From positions 829,699 to 893,698 of the forward strand of contig VUYV01000182.1 in the NCBI GenBank assembly GCA_008711295.1: 64,000 bases of DNA, read 5' to 3'. The notes under the pieces are model-generated. The model had not been told where the DNA came from. It ran no database searches and saw nothing but the letters and a program-made list of their open reading frames with translations. Source of the DNA: Anarhynchus alexandrinus. Lineage: Eukaryota > Chordata > Aves > Charadriiformes > Charadriidae. The translations under genes were made by a program, and so were the position numbers. Positions 42,701-49,070 of this stretch are shown here, piece by piece (within the stretch, counting starts at the first letter, position 1; every line of letters starts with the position of its first letter).

Positions 42701-45700
42701 TCTGTGTATGAAAGCGTATTCTTGCACAGATTCACACAAGAAAACTTGGTATATGAAAATTATGAAGAAAATTCTCGGTGTCTTTGATTATCCACATATA
42801 TTTGCTCCCCCCAGAACATCACAATTTTCAAAGGGCCTTCAGACTTTGGATCCTCACATCAGTATCTCTCACTTCAGCCAGCAACAGCAACTTCCAGCAG
42901 AAAAATCCTTCTATTCTCTTACATGTGCATATGCCTAACAGAGAAATGTCACAGTCTTTACAAGGAGGCAATGGGATGCTATACAGCAACGCTCCCAGCT
43001 TCTTTCCTAAGCTCTCTCGAGCAGCCAGACCATTTAACATGCAGCACAAAGAAACACATTAGTATGGCAGGTCCAAAAAACATGAATCTGCTGTACTTGA
43101 TGTCAGAGGCACATGTAAGATGTACTTTGCCACTAAGCAAAATACCCAGTTAAACTTTCAATTTTTCTACTGGTAAAGTGAGTGGCTGGTTCTGTCTCGT
43201 CTTCCTAGTGTTTCGGTGGCAGTGCAAAGACTTTGTTATAGTAAGTCCCAGTTCCATGAAGTCCCTCTGCTGTGATAATGGGGTTTAAAAGGTCTCACAA
43301 ATGACATCTAACAGGGACAATTCCCCATCAGGGACTGCAAAATGTAGGACATCTGGTAAGTCAAACTCCTTCTGCCAACCCGAAGGACTCTCTAAACCAA
43401 TACAGTAAAAGGAAAAACATCTTAGCTTGCTGTTAAGCTATTTCTCTTTTGTAGGATGCTTTCTGAGGCAAGCTTCAGTGGCTATTCACATGCAATCACT
43501 GTTTCACCACAACTGGCGTTCTAATACAGAACTTTTATGAAGAAAGGAAAATCACCACACTTCTTTCTGTGAACTGGGGGGGGGAAGAGTCTGGAGAGCA
43601 GCGTATCATCCTGTCCACTGGAGTAACTGTTGTCCAACTTCAGTTCTCAGAACTGGGCTCTACCATTGTTATTTCTACATGTTGAGTAGCAGCAATCTCA
43701 CAAGGCAAAAGAATGAATTTATCTATTACAAAAATTGAATAAAAACATTTAGATTTTAAAGTGATCTATAAAACCCACTGAACAGGAATATGTACATTGT
43801 GTAGTTATTAACACAGCAGCAATTGGAGGCTAATGTTTTACACTAGTCCATGGATAATCAGACATCGGTAGAGTCTGGTTTCTTGCACGGCACTTAATCA
43901 TTTGAAACTAAGGACATACATTTCATTGCTTTAGACTCCACGTGAGCAAAAGCCTATCCCATTGACAAAAGAGTTTCATGGATCTCACTCAACACGTCAC
44001 TGCAGCAGCTTGGTTTGAAATTAGCAGGACATTTCTGCTTCAAGTTAGGCATATACTCTGCTGAAAAAGACTCTGATACACCTGCATGTGTGTGGACATG
44101 AACTTATGGCATAGGAAAACCCTGGGAATGGAGTCTCTAGCATTCAAGATTCAAACATAGAAAATGCTGTCTATGAAAGACACTAGGCCAAAACTCCAGA
44201 GACACCTTTACGCATACTTTCACCTGAGCTGATTTAACATAAGATCAAACTAAAGTCACTTTTGCTCTGCAGATCTCATTTATTTCCCTTCCATAACCAC
44301 AATTTCTATAGCTAGGTTGATTTTTTTTAAAGGTAATTATCCATTTTTACATATATCATTATAATTTTAGATGTTTCTATTGTTTCTGATGATTTTCACA
44401 CCCCTAGACAACTTGCTATTTCACAGTAGCATGGAGAATAAATATCAAGAATGCTACAACAGAACAGAACATTATTTTCATTCTAAGAATAAGTACAAAA
44501 ACATTTGTGACATATACTCTGTAGGAATGTACTATACTTTTTGCGTGCTTCACTTTAAAGATTATCTGCACAACTAGGGTAAGAAAGAGTAGGAGGCTCT
44601 GCATTTTGTGATAGATGAAAGGAACTTTTTTTGCAGGATTTGTGATGCATTTTTCAAAAAGCAAGTTTTTCATTATACTAAGGGACCAGTCAAGCTGAAG
44701 GGCCACTTATAATGGCAATATTTGCTAAAAATGTGACATGTAGGCAAATAAGAGAGGGAGCATGCTTAGCCATGTCTATTTTGTCAACAACTAGTGACAC
44801 TTCACTAGCAGTTTGAATAGTGGAATCTTTTGTTAAAGTAGCAACATACTCTCTAGGCCACTCAACATGCCCGAAATCTTCCAGAAAAACTATGATCACT
44901 CTTCTATAGCTCTGACATATTCATTTGGGAAGATCTGGGTCTTTTTCTTGTTTGTTCTTAAGAAGTAAACTTGTGTTGGGGGATTCCTAAAATTCTTGAT
45001 AATTTTTTCCATCATGAAAGCAGCAAGAGTGAAAAACCCTGACAACATGTTTTTCTAGCAGCTTTTAGAAGAATGTGAATTGGAAATAAAAATTCAGATT
45101 TTTAAGAAAAGAGACACACATTATATATGAATAGTTTGCACTGAAAACAATTGGACGATCATCTGAGTCAGCACCACTGAAACTGAACCTACTTGTCTTG
45201 ACATTTGCAAAGACCCCAACCTAAATACAGCTTTTAAACGTCACAGTTTCTCACTGTACCTTTTTAAAATTTTAAATAGCTTGCTAATAATGACCGTGAC
45301 TACAATGATCAATTTTTTTAAGAGCACCAGGAAAGTAAACACCTTCAATACTACTTACATTACACCTTCTTGCTCAGGTTTCAACCATACAGTTAACGTA
45401 AACGAAGCTGCAAGCCTTGGGGAACGGGGAGTAGAAAAGCAATCCTTGTGATTATGAAAAATAAAACTGGAAGCATTGCTGAAGGACCCTGGATGCAAGT
45501 CCCTTTTGTCCTCTGTGATACAGGTACCAAGGCCTTCTGAAAGAAGCAGTTTGTAGGAAGAAGGCGATGACCTGTATGGACATTCCTGAACACAAAACCT
45601 CTGGGTGCAGGACATAATACTTTCAACAGCTACTGAGCTATGACAAAAAGTACTTCGGTCTGGCAGCCCACAGGTGGCCTGAGTTGGCACGATTGACACA

Positions 45701-45843
45701 TTCTTGAAAGCTCCCACATTTTCAAGCCTAGGGAAATGTCCCTGAGAGCTGACCAACACAAAGGAGTCATAATAAGTTAAGATTAATGTTTCAATAGCAT
45801 GAAACAAGAAACGACACCTCAAGGGAAGAGCCCAGCAATTCAT
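597..45843 (-). CDS. USH2A: USH2A (usherin), 5' part of gene, coding exons 2-8, incomplete at 3' side
   Basis: Usherin is a very large single-pass extracellular-matrix/stereocilia and photoreceptor periciliary protein; its loss causes Usher syndrome type 2A and retinitis pigmentosa in people. Joined minus-strand exons (45359-45843, 39924-40089, 8806-8941, 7564-7627, 4622-4916, 3150-3334, 597-818) give 1553 nt in one open frame, 517 codons plus 2 nt. Order: hydrophobic leader (about residues 11-33), usherin-specific Cys-rich region (about 35-140), LamG-like jellyroll (about 145-290), laminin N-terminal domain (about 290-517). Telling strings include [29 protein letters not shown] jellyroll sequence ([16 protein letters not shown]), [12 protein letters not shown] and [12 protein letters not shown], which I recognise from usherin. 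The EGF-like, fibronectin III, membrane and cytoplasmic parts lie beyond base 1. All introns are GT-AG. Transcription is from the GC-rich island at about 46-47 kb toward base 1. Identification is very secure. Confidence 0.97.
819..3149 (-). other. USH2A: USH2A intron 7
   Basis: 2331 nt between exons 7 and 8. Apart from the AT-rich low-complexity block at about 2875-3025, it shows no recognisable gene or repeat family. Open frames such as those at 843-1118 and 2046-2321 match nothing I know and lack splice context. Confidence 0.85.
2875..3025. repeat. AT-rich low-complexity block
   Basis: Dense TATA/ATATAT runs (for example around 2880-2910 and 2942-3015). Likely a decayed dinucleotide microsatellite in intron 7. 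Confidence 0.7.
3150..3334 (-). CDS. USH2A: USH2A coding exon 7 (laminin N-terminal domain, middle)
   Basis: 185 nt with acceptor CTTTTTGTAG (ending 3335) and donor GTATGAG (3149-3143). It reads [61 protein letters not shown] and leaves AG of a Ser codon completed by exon 8. The [11 protein letters not shown] segment is the laminin-LN signature W-x-x-x-Q-Y-F-A-x-x-C. No methionine-initiated ORF shows it, so it was recovered by translating between exons 6 and 8. Length equals human exon 7 (c.1144-1328). Confidence 0.95.
3335..4621 (-). other. USH2A: USH2A intron 6
   Basis: 1287 nt between exons 6 and 7. Contains a T-run at 3713-3728 and no other recognisable element; the open frame at 4073-4339 on the plus strand looks like chance. 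Confidence 0.85.
4622..4916 (-). CDS. USH2A: USH2A coding exon 6 (jellyroll end and start of laminin N-terminal domain)
   Basis: 295 nt, acceptor TATATTCTGTGACAG (ending 4917), donor GTAATG (4621-4616). It reads [98 protein letters not shown]. From [12 protein letters not shown] onward this is the laminin N-terminal (LN) domain; the DLxNGQYQ strand is the usual LN beta-strand where laminins read DLGxxFxV. A sequon is present at FANTTG. Length equals human exon 6 (c.849-1143) and the exon ends in phase 0. The methionine-start reading frame seen from 4909 is only the internal ATG/ATT of this exon; the true exon boundary is 4916. Confidence 0.96.
5598..5626. repeat. TAGA/TAGG-type microsatellite
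   Basis: Short imperfect tetranucleotide run (tagatacatagataggtagg). Confidence 0.6.
5968..6254 (-). mobile_element. CR1 LINE, 3' fragment
   Basis: A 5'-truncated chicken-repeat-1 retrotransposon. The left end carries the complement of the CR1 3' tail (CATAGAATG, then AGGGTTGGAAGAGACCTT and GATCATCTAGTTCCAACC). Read on the minus strand it gives decayed C-terminal ORF2 sequence ([30 protein letters not shown]). CR1 copies are non-LTR elements that end in short ATTCTATG-type repeats rather than poly(A). Inserted in USH2A intron 5 in the same orientation as the gene; not active. Confidence 0.92.
7564..7627 (-). CDS. USH2A: USH2A coding exon 5 (64-nt micro-exon)
   Basis: 64 nt with acceptor TTTTCTTAG (ending 7628) and donor GTAAAG (7563-7558). 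Joined to exon 4 it reads [22 protein letters not shown], residues 263-283, ending the jellyroll domain with the GRMQDFRxY signature typical of LamG-like folds. It enters in phase 1 and leaves in phase 2 (AG|A). Length equals the human exon 5 length I recall (c.785-848). It is too short for ORF-based detection and was found by reading the minus strand between exons 4 and 6. Confidence 0.95.
7628..8805 (-). other. USH2A: USH2A intron 4
   Basis: 1178 nt between exons 4 and 5. Contains the long hairpin at 7841-7951, described separately. An open frame at 8362-8586 on the plus strand resembles nothing I know. Confidence 0.85.
7841..7951. repeat. Long inverted repeat / hairpin (about 50-bp arms, 8-base loop)
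   Basis: Left arm 7841-7890 (starts GTACCTATCTC, ends CGGCTCATTA) pairs with right arm 7899-7951 (starts TAATGAGCC, ends AGTAGGTAC) around a loop GACAGAAG (7891-7898). I count a few mismatches and one 3-base bulge. Arm ends carry GTAC. GTACCTATC recurs at 7956-7964 just past the right arm. Either a foldback-type/MITE-like insertion or a precursor of a small RNA. The transcript of either strand would fold. No annotation-level identity is known to me. Confidence 0.8.
8806..8941 (-). CDS. USH2A: USH2A coding exon 4 (LamG-like jellyroll, with one-codon insertion)
   Basis: 136 nt, acceptor ATTCTATAG (ending 8942), donor GTAAAT (8805-8800). It reads [45 protein letters not shown] and contributes 1 base to a Gly codon completed by exon 5. 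This is the middle of the jellyroll domain, residues 218-262. Human exon 4 is 133 nt as I recall (c.652-784), so this exon carries one extra codon, which by eye falls in the loop [10 protein letters not shown] where the mammalian sequence is one residue shorter. The frame is kept, so the insertion looks tolerated. Confidence 0.95.
11799..11820 (-). repeat. C-tract; G-quadruplex-prone on minus strand
   Basis: Plus strand C7-A-C4-G-C9. The minus strand (the USH2A sense strand) therefore has three long G runs separated by single bases, able to form a G-quadruplex in the pre-mRNA. Confidence 0.6.
11845..11960 (+). repeat. Possible ancient SINE/LINE 3' tail
   Basis: Contains ATATAGCACA, then CCCTAAGCACTTTACAATG, which resembles the 3' ends of old vertebrate SINE/LINE tails (tatagcgc...aagcactttacaa). 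Too diverged to name the family. Confidence 0.35.
12338..12530 (+). mobile_element. MIR-type (CORE-SINE) ancient SINE
   Basis: Reads in order like a MIR: a tRNA-related head with TCTAATCCCAGCTCTG in the B-box position (about 12400-12415), then CTTCCCCATCTGTCAAA, then CACCTCACAGGGAGGTGGCAA and GGATTAGTTA. MIRs are tRNA-derived SINEs shared by amniotes and long inactive. Conserved copies are sometimes exapted as regulatory elements. It lies next to the unassigned ORF at 12546-12860. Confidence 0.65.
12546..12860 (-). other. Unassigned open reading frame in intron 3, possible retrocopy or decayed exon
   Basis: 104 codons without a stop on the minus strand, same strand as USH2A, bounded upstream by a TAA (12863-12861). 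It has no ATG; a GTG sits at 12842. Strings include [54 protein letters not shown] and [18 protein letters not shown], followed by a terminal stop. Helix-like amphipathic composition and GC content higher than the surroundings suggest former coding sequence, perhaps an alpha-helical-repeat protein. I do not recognise the family. It shows no clear splice pair (a TTTTTCTAG|G acceptor-like site is at about 12790). It may equally be a chance ORF; with this many bases ORFs of about 100 codons are expected. Confidence 0.3.
13451..13540 (+). repeat. Imperfect tandem repeat (GTATAACAGGTATAA-type)
   Basis: ACAGTATAACAGGTATAA occurs twice (about 13493-13533), preceded by looser GTATAATA copies. Low-complexity minisatellite in intron 3. 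Confidence 0.55.
15240..15390 (+). repeat. Possible ancient MIR/L2-type fragment
   Basis: TTTTGAAGTGCTTTATGAAG followed by CCATTTATTTTCCAGATC and AGCAAACT resembles the 3' parts of old MIR/L2 elements (aagcgctttac..., cattttacagatgaggaaact). Weak. Confidence 0.25.
16637..16670. repeat. A/CA-rich simple repeat
   Basis: T-run, A-run and CACACACA in about 35 bases. Confidence 0.6.
16922..16957. repeat. Near-perfect 36-bp palindrome
   Basis: Two 18-base arms with no spacer, centred at 16939/16940 on GGTGCACC, with a single mismatched pair (16929 versus 16950). Arms are TACTCACCAGCACTGGTG and CACCAGTGCTCGTGAGTA. It could extrude as a cruciform or be a dyad protein-binding site. It does not belong to any repeat I recognise. 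Confidence 0.85.
19260..19640 (-). mobile_element. L2-clade LINE remnant (reverse transcriptase core)
   Basis: Minus-strand translation gives a decayed reverse transcriptase: YCDDSCIYI at 19525-19551 in the position of the catalytic YADD, then [18 protein letters not shown] at about 19420-19478 (L2-type W-M-x-x-N-F-L-x-L-N-x-x-K-T), then [16 protein letters not shown] at about 19300-19350 (xxLGVxLDxxLS). The order and spacing fit an L2-family LINE. Stops and an A-to-C change in the YADD box show it is dead. L2 copies are ancient in birds, so this is an old insertion in intron 3. Confidence 0.65.
20190..20228 (+). repeat. CTATATATTTTT-type tandem
   Basis: About three imperfect copies of a 12-13-base T/A-rich unit. 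Confidence 0.5.
20700..21620. other. Pyrimidine-biased stretch, possibly an old LINE-derived segment
   Basis: The plus strand is C/T-rich and has phrases reminiscent of the non-coding complement of CR1/L3-type ORFs (CTTTGCTAAAATCAATAAC), but I cannot align it to a family. No gene seen. Confidence 0.25.
21318..21366 (+). repeat. A-tract followed by G-quadruplex-prone G-tract (copy 1)
   Basis: A-rich run (21318-21334) followed by GGTGGGGGGAGGAAGGGGAG and TGGGGAG. Four or more G runs of at least three on the plus strand. Confidence 0.6.
21756..21808 (+). repeat. T-run/A-run followed by G-tract (copy 2)
   Basis: About 14 T, then about 17 A (21770-21786), then GGTGGGGAGGGGGGAAGGGG. Resembles the block about 440 bases to the left. 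Confidence 0.65.
24330..26372 (-). mobile_element. CR1 LINE, about 2-kb 5'-truncated copy with decayed reverse transcriptase
   Basis: The left end is the CR1 3' terminus (ATAGAATCATCTAGGTTGGA). Going right, the minus strand reads ORF2 backward from the C-terminus: [18 protein letters not shown] and [15 protein letters not shown] (24433-24900), KDLGVLVD with [17 protein letters not shown] (24881-25141), an intact FADD catalytic box (25181-25192), [18 protein letters not shown] (25171-25392), PVYKKGPG (about 25640), and N-terminal RT-flanking sequence [15 protein letters not shown] (about 26020-26060). Several frameshifts and stops separate these pieces. The right end near 26372 is the truncation point and is approximate. 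It is an autonomous-class but dead retrotransposon in the same orientation as USH2A. Confidence 0.95.
27250..28330 (+). mobile_element. Ancient CR1/L3-type LINE remnant, plus strand
   Basis: Plus strand carries a degraded reverse transcriptase segment: [18 protein letters not shown] at 27386-27440, matching the CR1-clade pattern VDxGxxVDxxYLDFQKAFD, and near the right end the 3' motif GGAACTCATTGCCACAAGAT (28201-28220) followed by ATAGGTCAGTTAGTGGCTAT (28275-28294), typical of old CR1-family 3' ends (wnsLPxxvgxx, aggtccatcagtggcta). Much more diverged than the five younger CR1 copies. Limits approximate. Confidence 0.5.
32220..32260. repeat. Two poly(A) runs
   Basis: A13 at about 32219-32231 and A10 at about 32251-32260. 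No target-site duplication recognised. Confidence 0.5.
33000..34760 (-). mobile_element. Ancient CR1/L3-type LINE remnant, minus strand
   Basis: Minus strand reads [18 protein letters not shown] and DEKTDFQ (33720-33785), then [15 protein letters not shown] (about 33650-33700), matching CR1-clade reverse transcriptase QxGFRKGRSCLTNLxxFxDxVT and VDVxYLDFSKAFD. The plus strand further right has AAAACAGAGGTAAAGCATTT (about 34701), complement of a typical linker upstream of RT in this clade. Stops and frameshifts throughout. An old dead copy; limits approximate. Confidence 0.55.
34746..34763. repeat. Poly(A) run
   Basis: About 18 A residues at the edge of the old LINE remnant. Confidence 0.6.
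37332..37636 (-). mobile_element. CR1 LINE, 3' fragment
   Basis: Begins at the CR1 3' terminus (AATCATAGAATTGTCTAGG), followed by the complement of the C-terminal ORF2 region (AACACTGCCAAAACCACCAC, CCATCCTAAACCTACCCTGG). It is closely similar in its shared part to the copy at 24330-26372, so probably the same CR1 subfamily. Same orientation as USH2A. Confidence 0.93.
38195..38340. repeat. AT-rich repeat after a possible SINE/LINE tail
   Basis: ACATAGTGCTTTATCTTCAG (about 38228) looks like an old 3' tail, followed by ATATAT runs (38285-38330). Weak family call. Confidence 0.3.
38850..38920 (+). repeat. (CAG)5 run with possible ancient SINE/LINE tail
   Basis: CAGCAGCAGCAGCAG directly followed by TTATATAGCACCCTTGG and GTTTGAAGTGTAAAG, which resembles old tail sequence of the type also seen at 11845-11960. 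Confidence 0.35.
39924..40089 (-). CDS. USH2A: USH2A coding exon 3 (LamG-like jellyroll, first half)
   Basis: 166 nt between an acceptor TTTCCAAAG (ending 40090) and a donor GTGAGT (39923-39918). It completes the split Met codon and then reads [49 protein letters not shown] and IHLSVQ, residues 162-217. This is the first beta-sandwich half of the LamG-like jellyroll domain and is almost identical to the mammalian protein as I recall it. Its length matches human exon 3 (c.486-651). It is isolated: 5.3 kb from exon 2 and 31 kb from exon 4, so its assignment rests on the protein match and the phase (2 in, 0 out). Confidence 0.97.
40090..45358 (-). other. USH2A: USH2A intron 2
   Basis: 5269 nt between exons 2 and 3. 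Contains a polypurine run (41657-41690) and short C/G homopolymers (40710-40718, 43578-43585). No CR1 copy or other exon recognised. Confidence 0.85.
41657..41690 (+). repeat. Polypurine (GA5-6) tract
   Basis: Repeated GAAAAA/GAAAAAA units ending in A10. Confidence 0.7.
45359..45843 (-). CDS. USH2A: USH2A coding exon 2 (start codon, signal peptide, Cys-rich N-terminus)
   Basis: 485 coding bases, 161 codons plus 2. The ATG is at 45843-45841 with A at -3 (AACATG), a good initiation context. The protein begins [10 protein letters not shown]; residues about 11-33 are hydrophobic, fitting a signal peptide. The secreted part then has many cysteines ([23 protein letters not shown], and C at about 108), the usherin-specific N-terminal module. 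Asparagine sequons are visible at about N48 (KNVS) and in SNASS. The exon ends inside a Met codon (AT|G) at a strong donor, GTAAGTAG (45358-45351), so the downstream TAA in the unspliced frame is intronic. The length equals what I recall for human exon 2 coding sequence (c.1-485). The 5'UTR part of this exon runs upstream of 45843; its acceptor is not certain. Confidence 0.96.
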
Positions 45844-45989
45844 GTTTACAAAAAAGCTCCTCCTGATTAAAGCATCCGTAAATAAATAATGATGTCCATG
45901 TCGGTAGCAATGTCCTCAGGTGGTACGCTTTAAGAGTTTATGTAGTGTTTCATCTTCAAAACACTCATGCAAGGACTCAGTCGCAGGGG

Positions 45990-47300
45990 ACATCTACGTC
46001 TTCAGGCCAGCGAAACGCACGTGGGTGACAGCCGGTATCTGCAAACCACAGAAAACAGACACAGTCCATGGGAGGAACGTGCCCTTTCACACCAACAGAG
46101 GTGATGCCCCGCTAGGGATTTTAGGGGTTCGAAGTCTCCCTCCAAATATCCGCCAGCAGGCCCGCCTGCACCTTTGCTGGCCACGGCCAAGACGTTTCTC
46201 TAAGGCCAACGGGACGAGGCCGACCCAAGCCCGCCCAGGCTCACAGCCGAGTGCAGTTTATCCCAGATCTGTCGCGTCACGCAGGGCCGACGCTCAGCTT
46301 TACGTTTTAAGGTAAGGAGTACTGAACACGGCAGCAACCCATGCAGACTTCAGTGCCCCAACGGCTTTCCTGAGGGCTTCTTGTTCCAGCTGGTCCAATC
46401 TCACATTTACGCTCACCCGGCGCCTACCTCTCAGCCTTACGCCGCCACCTGGGACCTGCTCAGCCCCGTCCCCCACCCCGCTGCTTCGGGGTACAGCCGA
46501 GGGACACCCCCCANNNNNNNNNNNNNNNNNNNNNNNNNNNNNNNNNNNNNNNNNNNNNNNNNNNNNNNNNNNNNNNNNNNNNNNNNNNNNNNNNNNNNNN
46601 NNNNNNNNNNNNNNNNNNNNNNNNNNNNNNNNNNNNNNNNNNNNNNNNNNNNNNNNNNNNNNNNNNNNNNNNNNNNNNNNNNNNNNNNNNNNNNNNNNNN
46701 NNNNNNNNNNNNNNNNNNNNNNNNNNNNNNNNNNNNNNNNNNNNGGCCCGGGCCCGCCGCGGCCCCGCCGGCCCCCGCCCGCCGCGCTTTAAAGGGGCAG
46801 CCGCAGCAGCCGGCGGCGGTGCGGGGCGCACGGCTTTTTCCTTCCTTTCTTCCTTCCCCCCCCATCCTACCCCGGCTTCGTTTTACACGCACCCCGGGAT
46901 GAGGCGGCCCGGCCGGCGGGAAGCCATTTCGCTACCGCTCGGGTGCGCGGTATGAAATATTTAACGCAGCCCGGGGACAGCCGCCCGTCGCCTCAGGAGG
47001 AGTGGAGCGGACGGCCTGCGCCGGGCGGGCGGGCCCCGGCTCTCCTCAGGCCGGCGGCCTCAGGCTGCGGTTCTGCGGCGCGGCCCGGCGTGGTTGGGCC
47101 GCCTCCGCCAAGGCCTGCCTTGTAAAGCCTTGGCAGCCACGAAGCCAGTCGGCTCTGGGTCCGATTTTCTCAAGTGTTAGGGTCAGACTTTCGCCGGGTG
47201 GAGAAAGGGGAATGAGTTTCTTTTGCGCGCTGCAGGCGGGGCGGGAGTTTGAAGTCGGAGGAAGGACAGAAGAGCACGAACACGAGTGGAGAAGTGCCAT
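45990..47300. promoter_or_regulatory. CpG-rich island, candidate USH2A promoter / exon 1 region
   Basis: GC content and CpG density rise sharply about 150 bases upstream of the USH2A start codon and stay high to about 47.3 kb, unlike the AT-rich surroundings. The core (46745-47130) has many CG dinucleotides and GC boxes; the minus strand around 46760-46790 reads GGCGGGCGGGGGCCGG. TTTAAA at 46788-46793 and a TATTTAA at about 46957-46963 are possible AT-rich core elements. Human USH2A has a non-coding first exon, so the transcription start probably lies here, but the exact start and the donor of exon 1 cannot be fixed, partly because of the gap. The island may also serve a divergent plus-strand transcript. 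Confidence 0.6.
46514..46744. other. Assembly gap (231 N)
   Basis: Run of N inside the GC-rich island, flanked by extremely GC-rich sequence. Apparent open frames spanning it are artefacts. Confidence 0.99.
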
Positions 47301-48999
47301 GGCTGAGCTTTACAAAGTGCAAAAAAAAAAAAAAGTAAAAACAAATCTGAAGGCCCCGACAGTGCTTCCTCTTTGCACATGAACCTCGTTTCTCTCTTTG
47401 GTACGGCCGTGCAAAGCAAACACAGACAAGCTGCGAAGTTGTCATCAGTGAGCTGAGCATGAGCTACAATAGGTTGGTTGTATGTATTTCTGGGCAGGGG
47501 AGCGCCAATTAATACATCCCCTGAGGTTATATAAAACATCAATTAATTTTATCTTTATTATGGAAGTTGCGTGAGCTGCAACCTGGCAGGTATCTTTCCC
47601 CACAATTTTGTTGTGATACCCTCCCAATAACTTGTCACCTTAGCATGTTTGGACTCACACTCGCTACATAGTGACAGAATTCTTTGGCAACATACACAGT
47701 GGCTAAGAAATCATCCCCTGTCATAACTCCTAATGCGTTACAACAAGCCCTTCATCTCACATCAGACAAGCCCCTCGACCATTCCTGGAACATCTCTGCT
47801 TTAGTACAGATCTTTTTCCTAAGGTCATAAAAGATAAATAGTAATTCCTGCTAAAATGTTATCAGTCACTTCGCAGTGTTTTCATGTTCTGGTAGTCATT
47901 AAACATAGTAGCGCTCTCGTCAAGATTACCTTCCCGAAAGTGTTCAAATGTAAATAACTTTGTTTACCACAGAAGGAGCAGGGGGGGATGACGTTGGTCT
48001 GAGGCATGGTGCAACACCACAGCACATAAAACATTGCTAAATAAATATGGTTAGACCACAGGCTACCACGGTACCATCAACAGTTTGACAGTGAGACCAT
48101 TTGCACATCAAGAACAAATCGGATCTCACAGAATGCAGTGGAGAGAGAACAGACAAAAGACAATATAGTAATAAAATCCCAGGCATTAGCTACCATCTCA
48201 AGACATCAGACAAGATGGGAACAGCTGTAAGTCATGGAGCATGCACCTGACAAAAGCAGGAACTTACCAAGTGGCCAAAGATACCAGACTGTGACTTGTG
48301 TGTATTTCTTGGCATTCCTGAAATGTTAAAAAAAAAAATAAAAAAAAAATCAAGTTTTGCTCCGTCCCACCTCTTTCTAGCAACCAGCGAGGCCTACTCC
48401 AAGAATCCTTGCAGGTCTAACAGGTATCCGAAAGGAAATTCCAGGCACGTTCACCACAAAATGCTCTTTCTGTTATATTCTGCAAACACTTGACAGCCCC
48501 GCCACCTCCCAAGTGCACCATAGCATCTTTCACAGTGCTCAGTTTGGGAAAATGACCCTGACTCATATTATACCCCCTATCCCCAAAGATAACCAGCCCA
48601 GCAGAGATCATGATTTTTCCCTTTACATTTTTCATCCAAATACACAAGGCAGTAGTACAAACCTTGCAAAAACACATTGCAGGCCAACAGCACAATTACC
48701 CAGGTCAAGGATCACTACGTTTTCCTCAAGGACACCATTGTTCATCAGGAGTATAATGAATAAACTACCTGTAGGAGATTAAATAGATGAGAAAGCATCC
48801 AAAGGCCTTTGCAGCCAGGAACAGGCATGCGATATAAACTGTACCACAAACAAAAAACCTGAGAGTGATTTTGCAGGAAATATTATGTCTCCTGTTCACA
48901 GGAGTGTTTTGAAGGCTCTGTAACATACACATACAAAACCAGGGTATCCTACCAGGCAAGAACACGTGCTAGCATTATACAATGAGTTCTCATGAAGAA

Positions 49000-49070
49000 T
49001 TCTTTATGCCCATTTAACAGAATTAGAATTGTGGCACAAGGAAAATGACCTAATTTGAATGCTTCAAGCT
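49000..49070 (+). repeat. Possible MIR/L2-type fragment
   Basis: TTATGCCCATTTAACAGAAT followed by GGCACAAGGAAAATGACCT matches the usual 'cccattttacagatgaggaaactgaggcac...aagtgacttgccc' 3' segment in order. Short and diverged. Confidence 0.35.

Noticed and set aside
45920..46315. 131-codon plus-strand ORF next to the USH2A start
   Set aside because: Arginine/proline-rich composition is what CpG-rich DNA gives in any frame; no recognised domain and no splice context.
46381..46902. Apparent long open frames across the N run on both strands
   Set aside because: They consist mostly of undetermined bases and CpG-island sequence; no real protein content.
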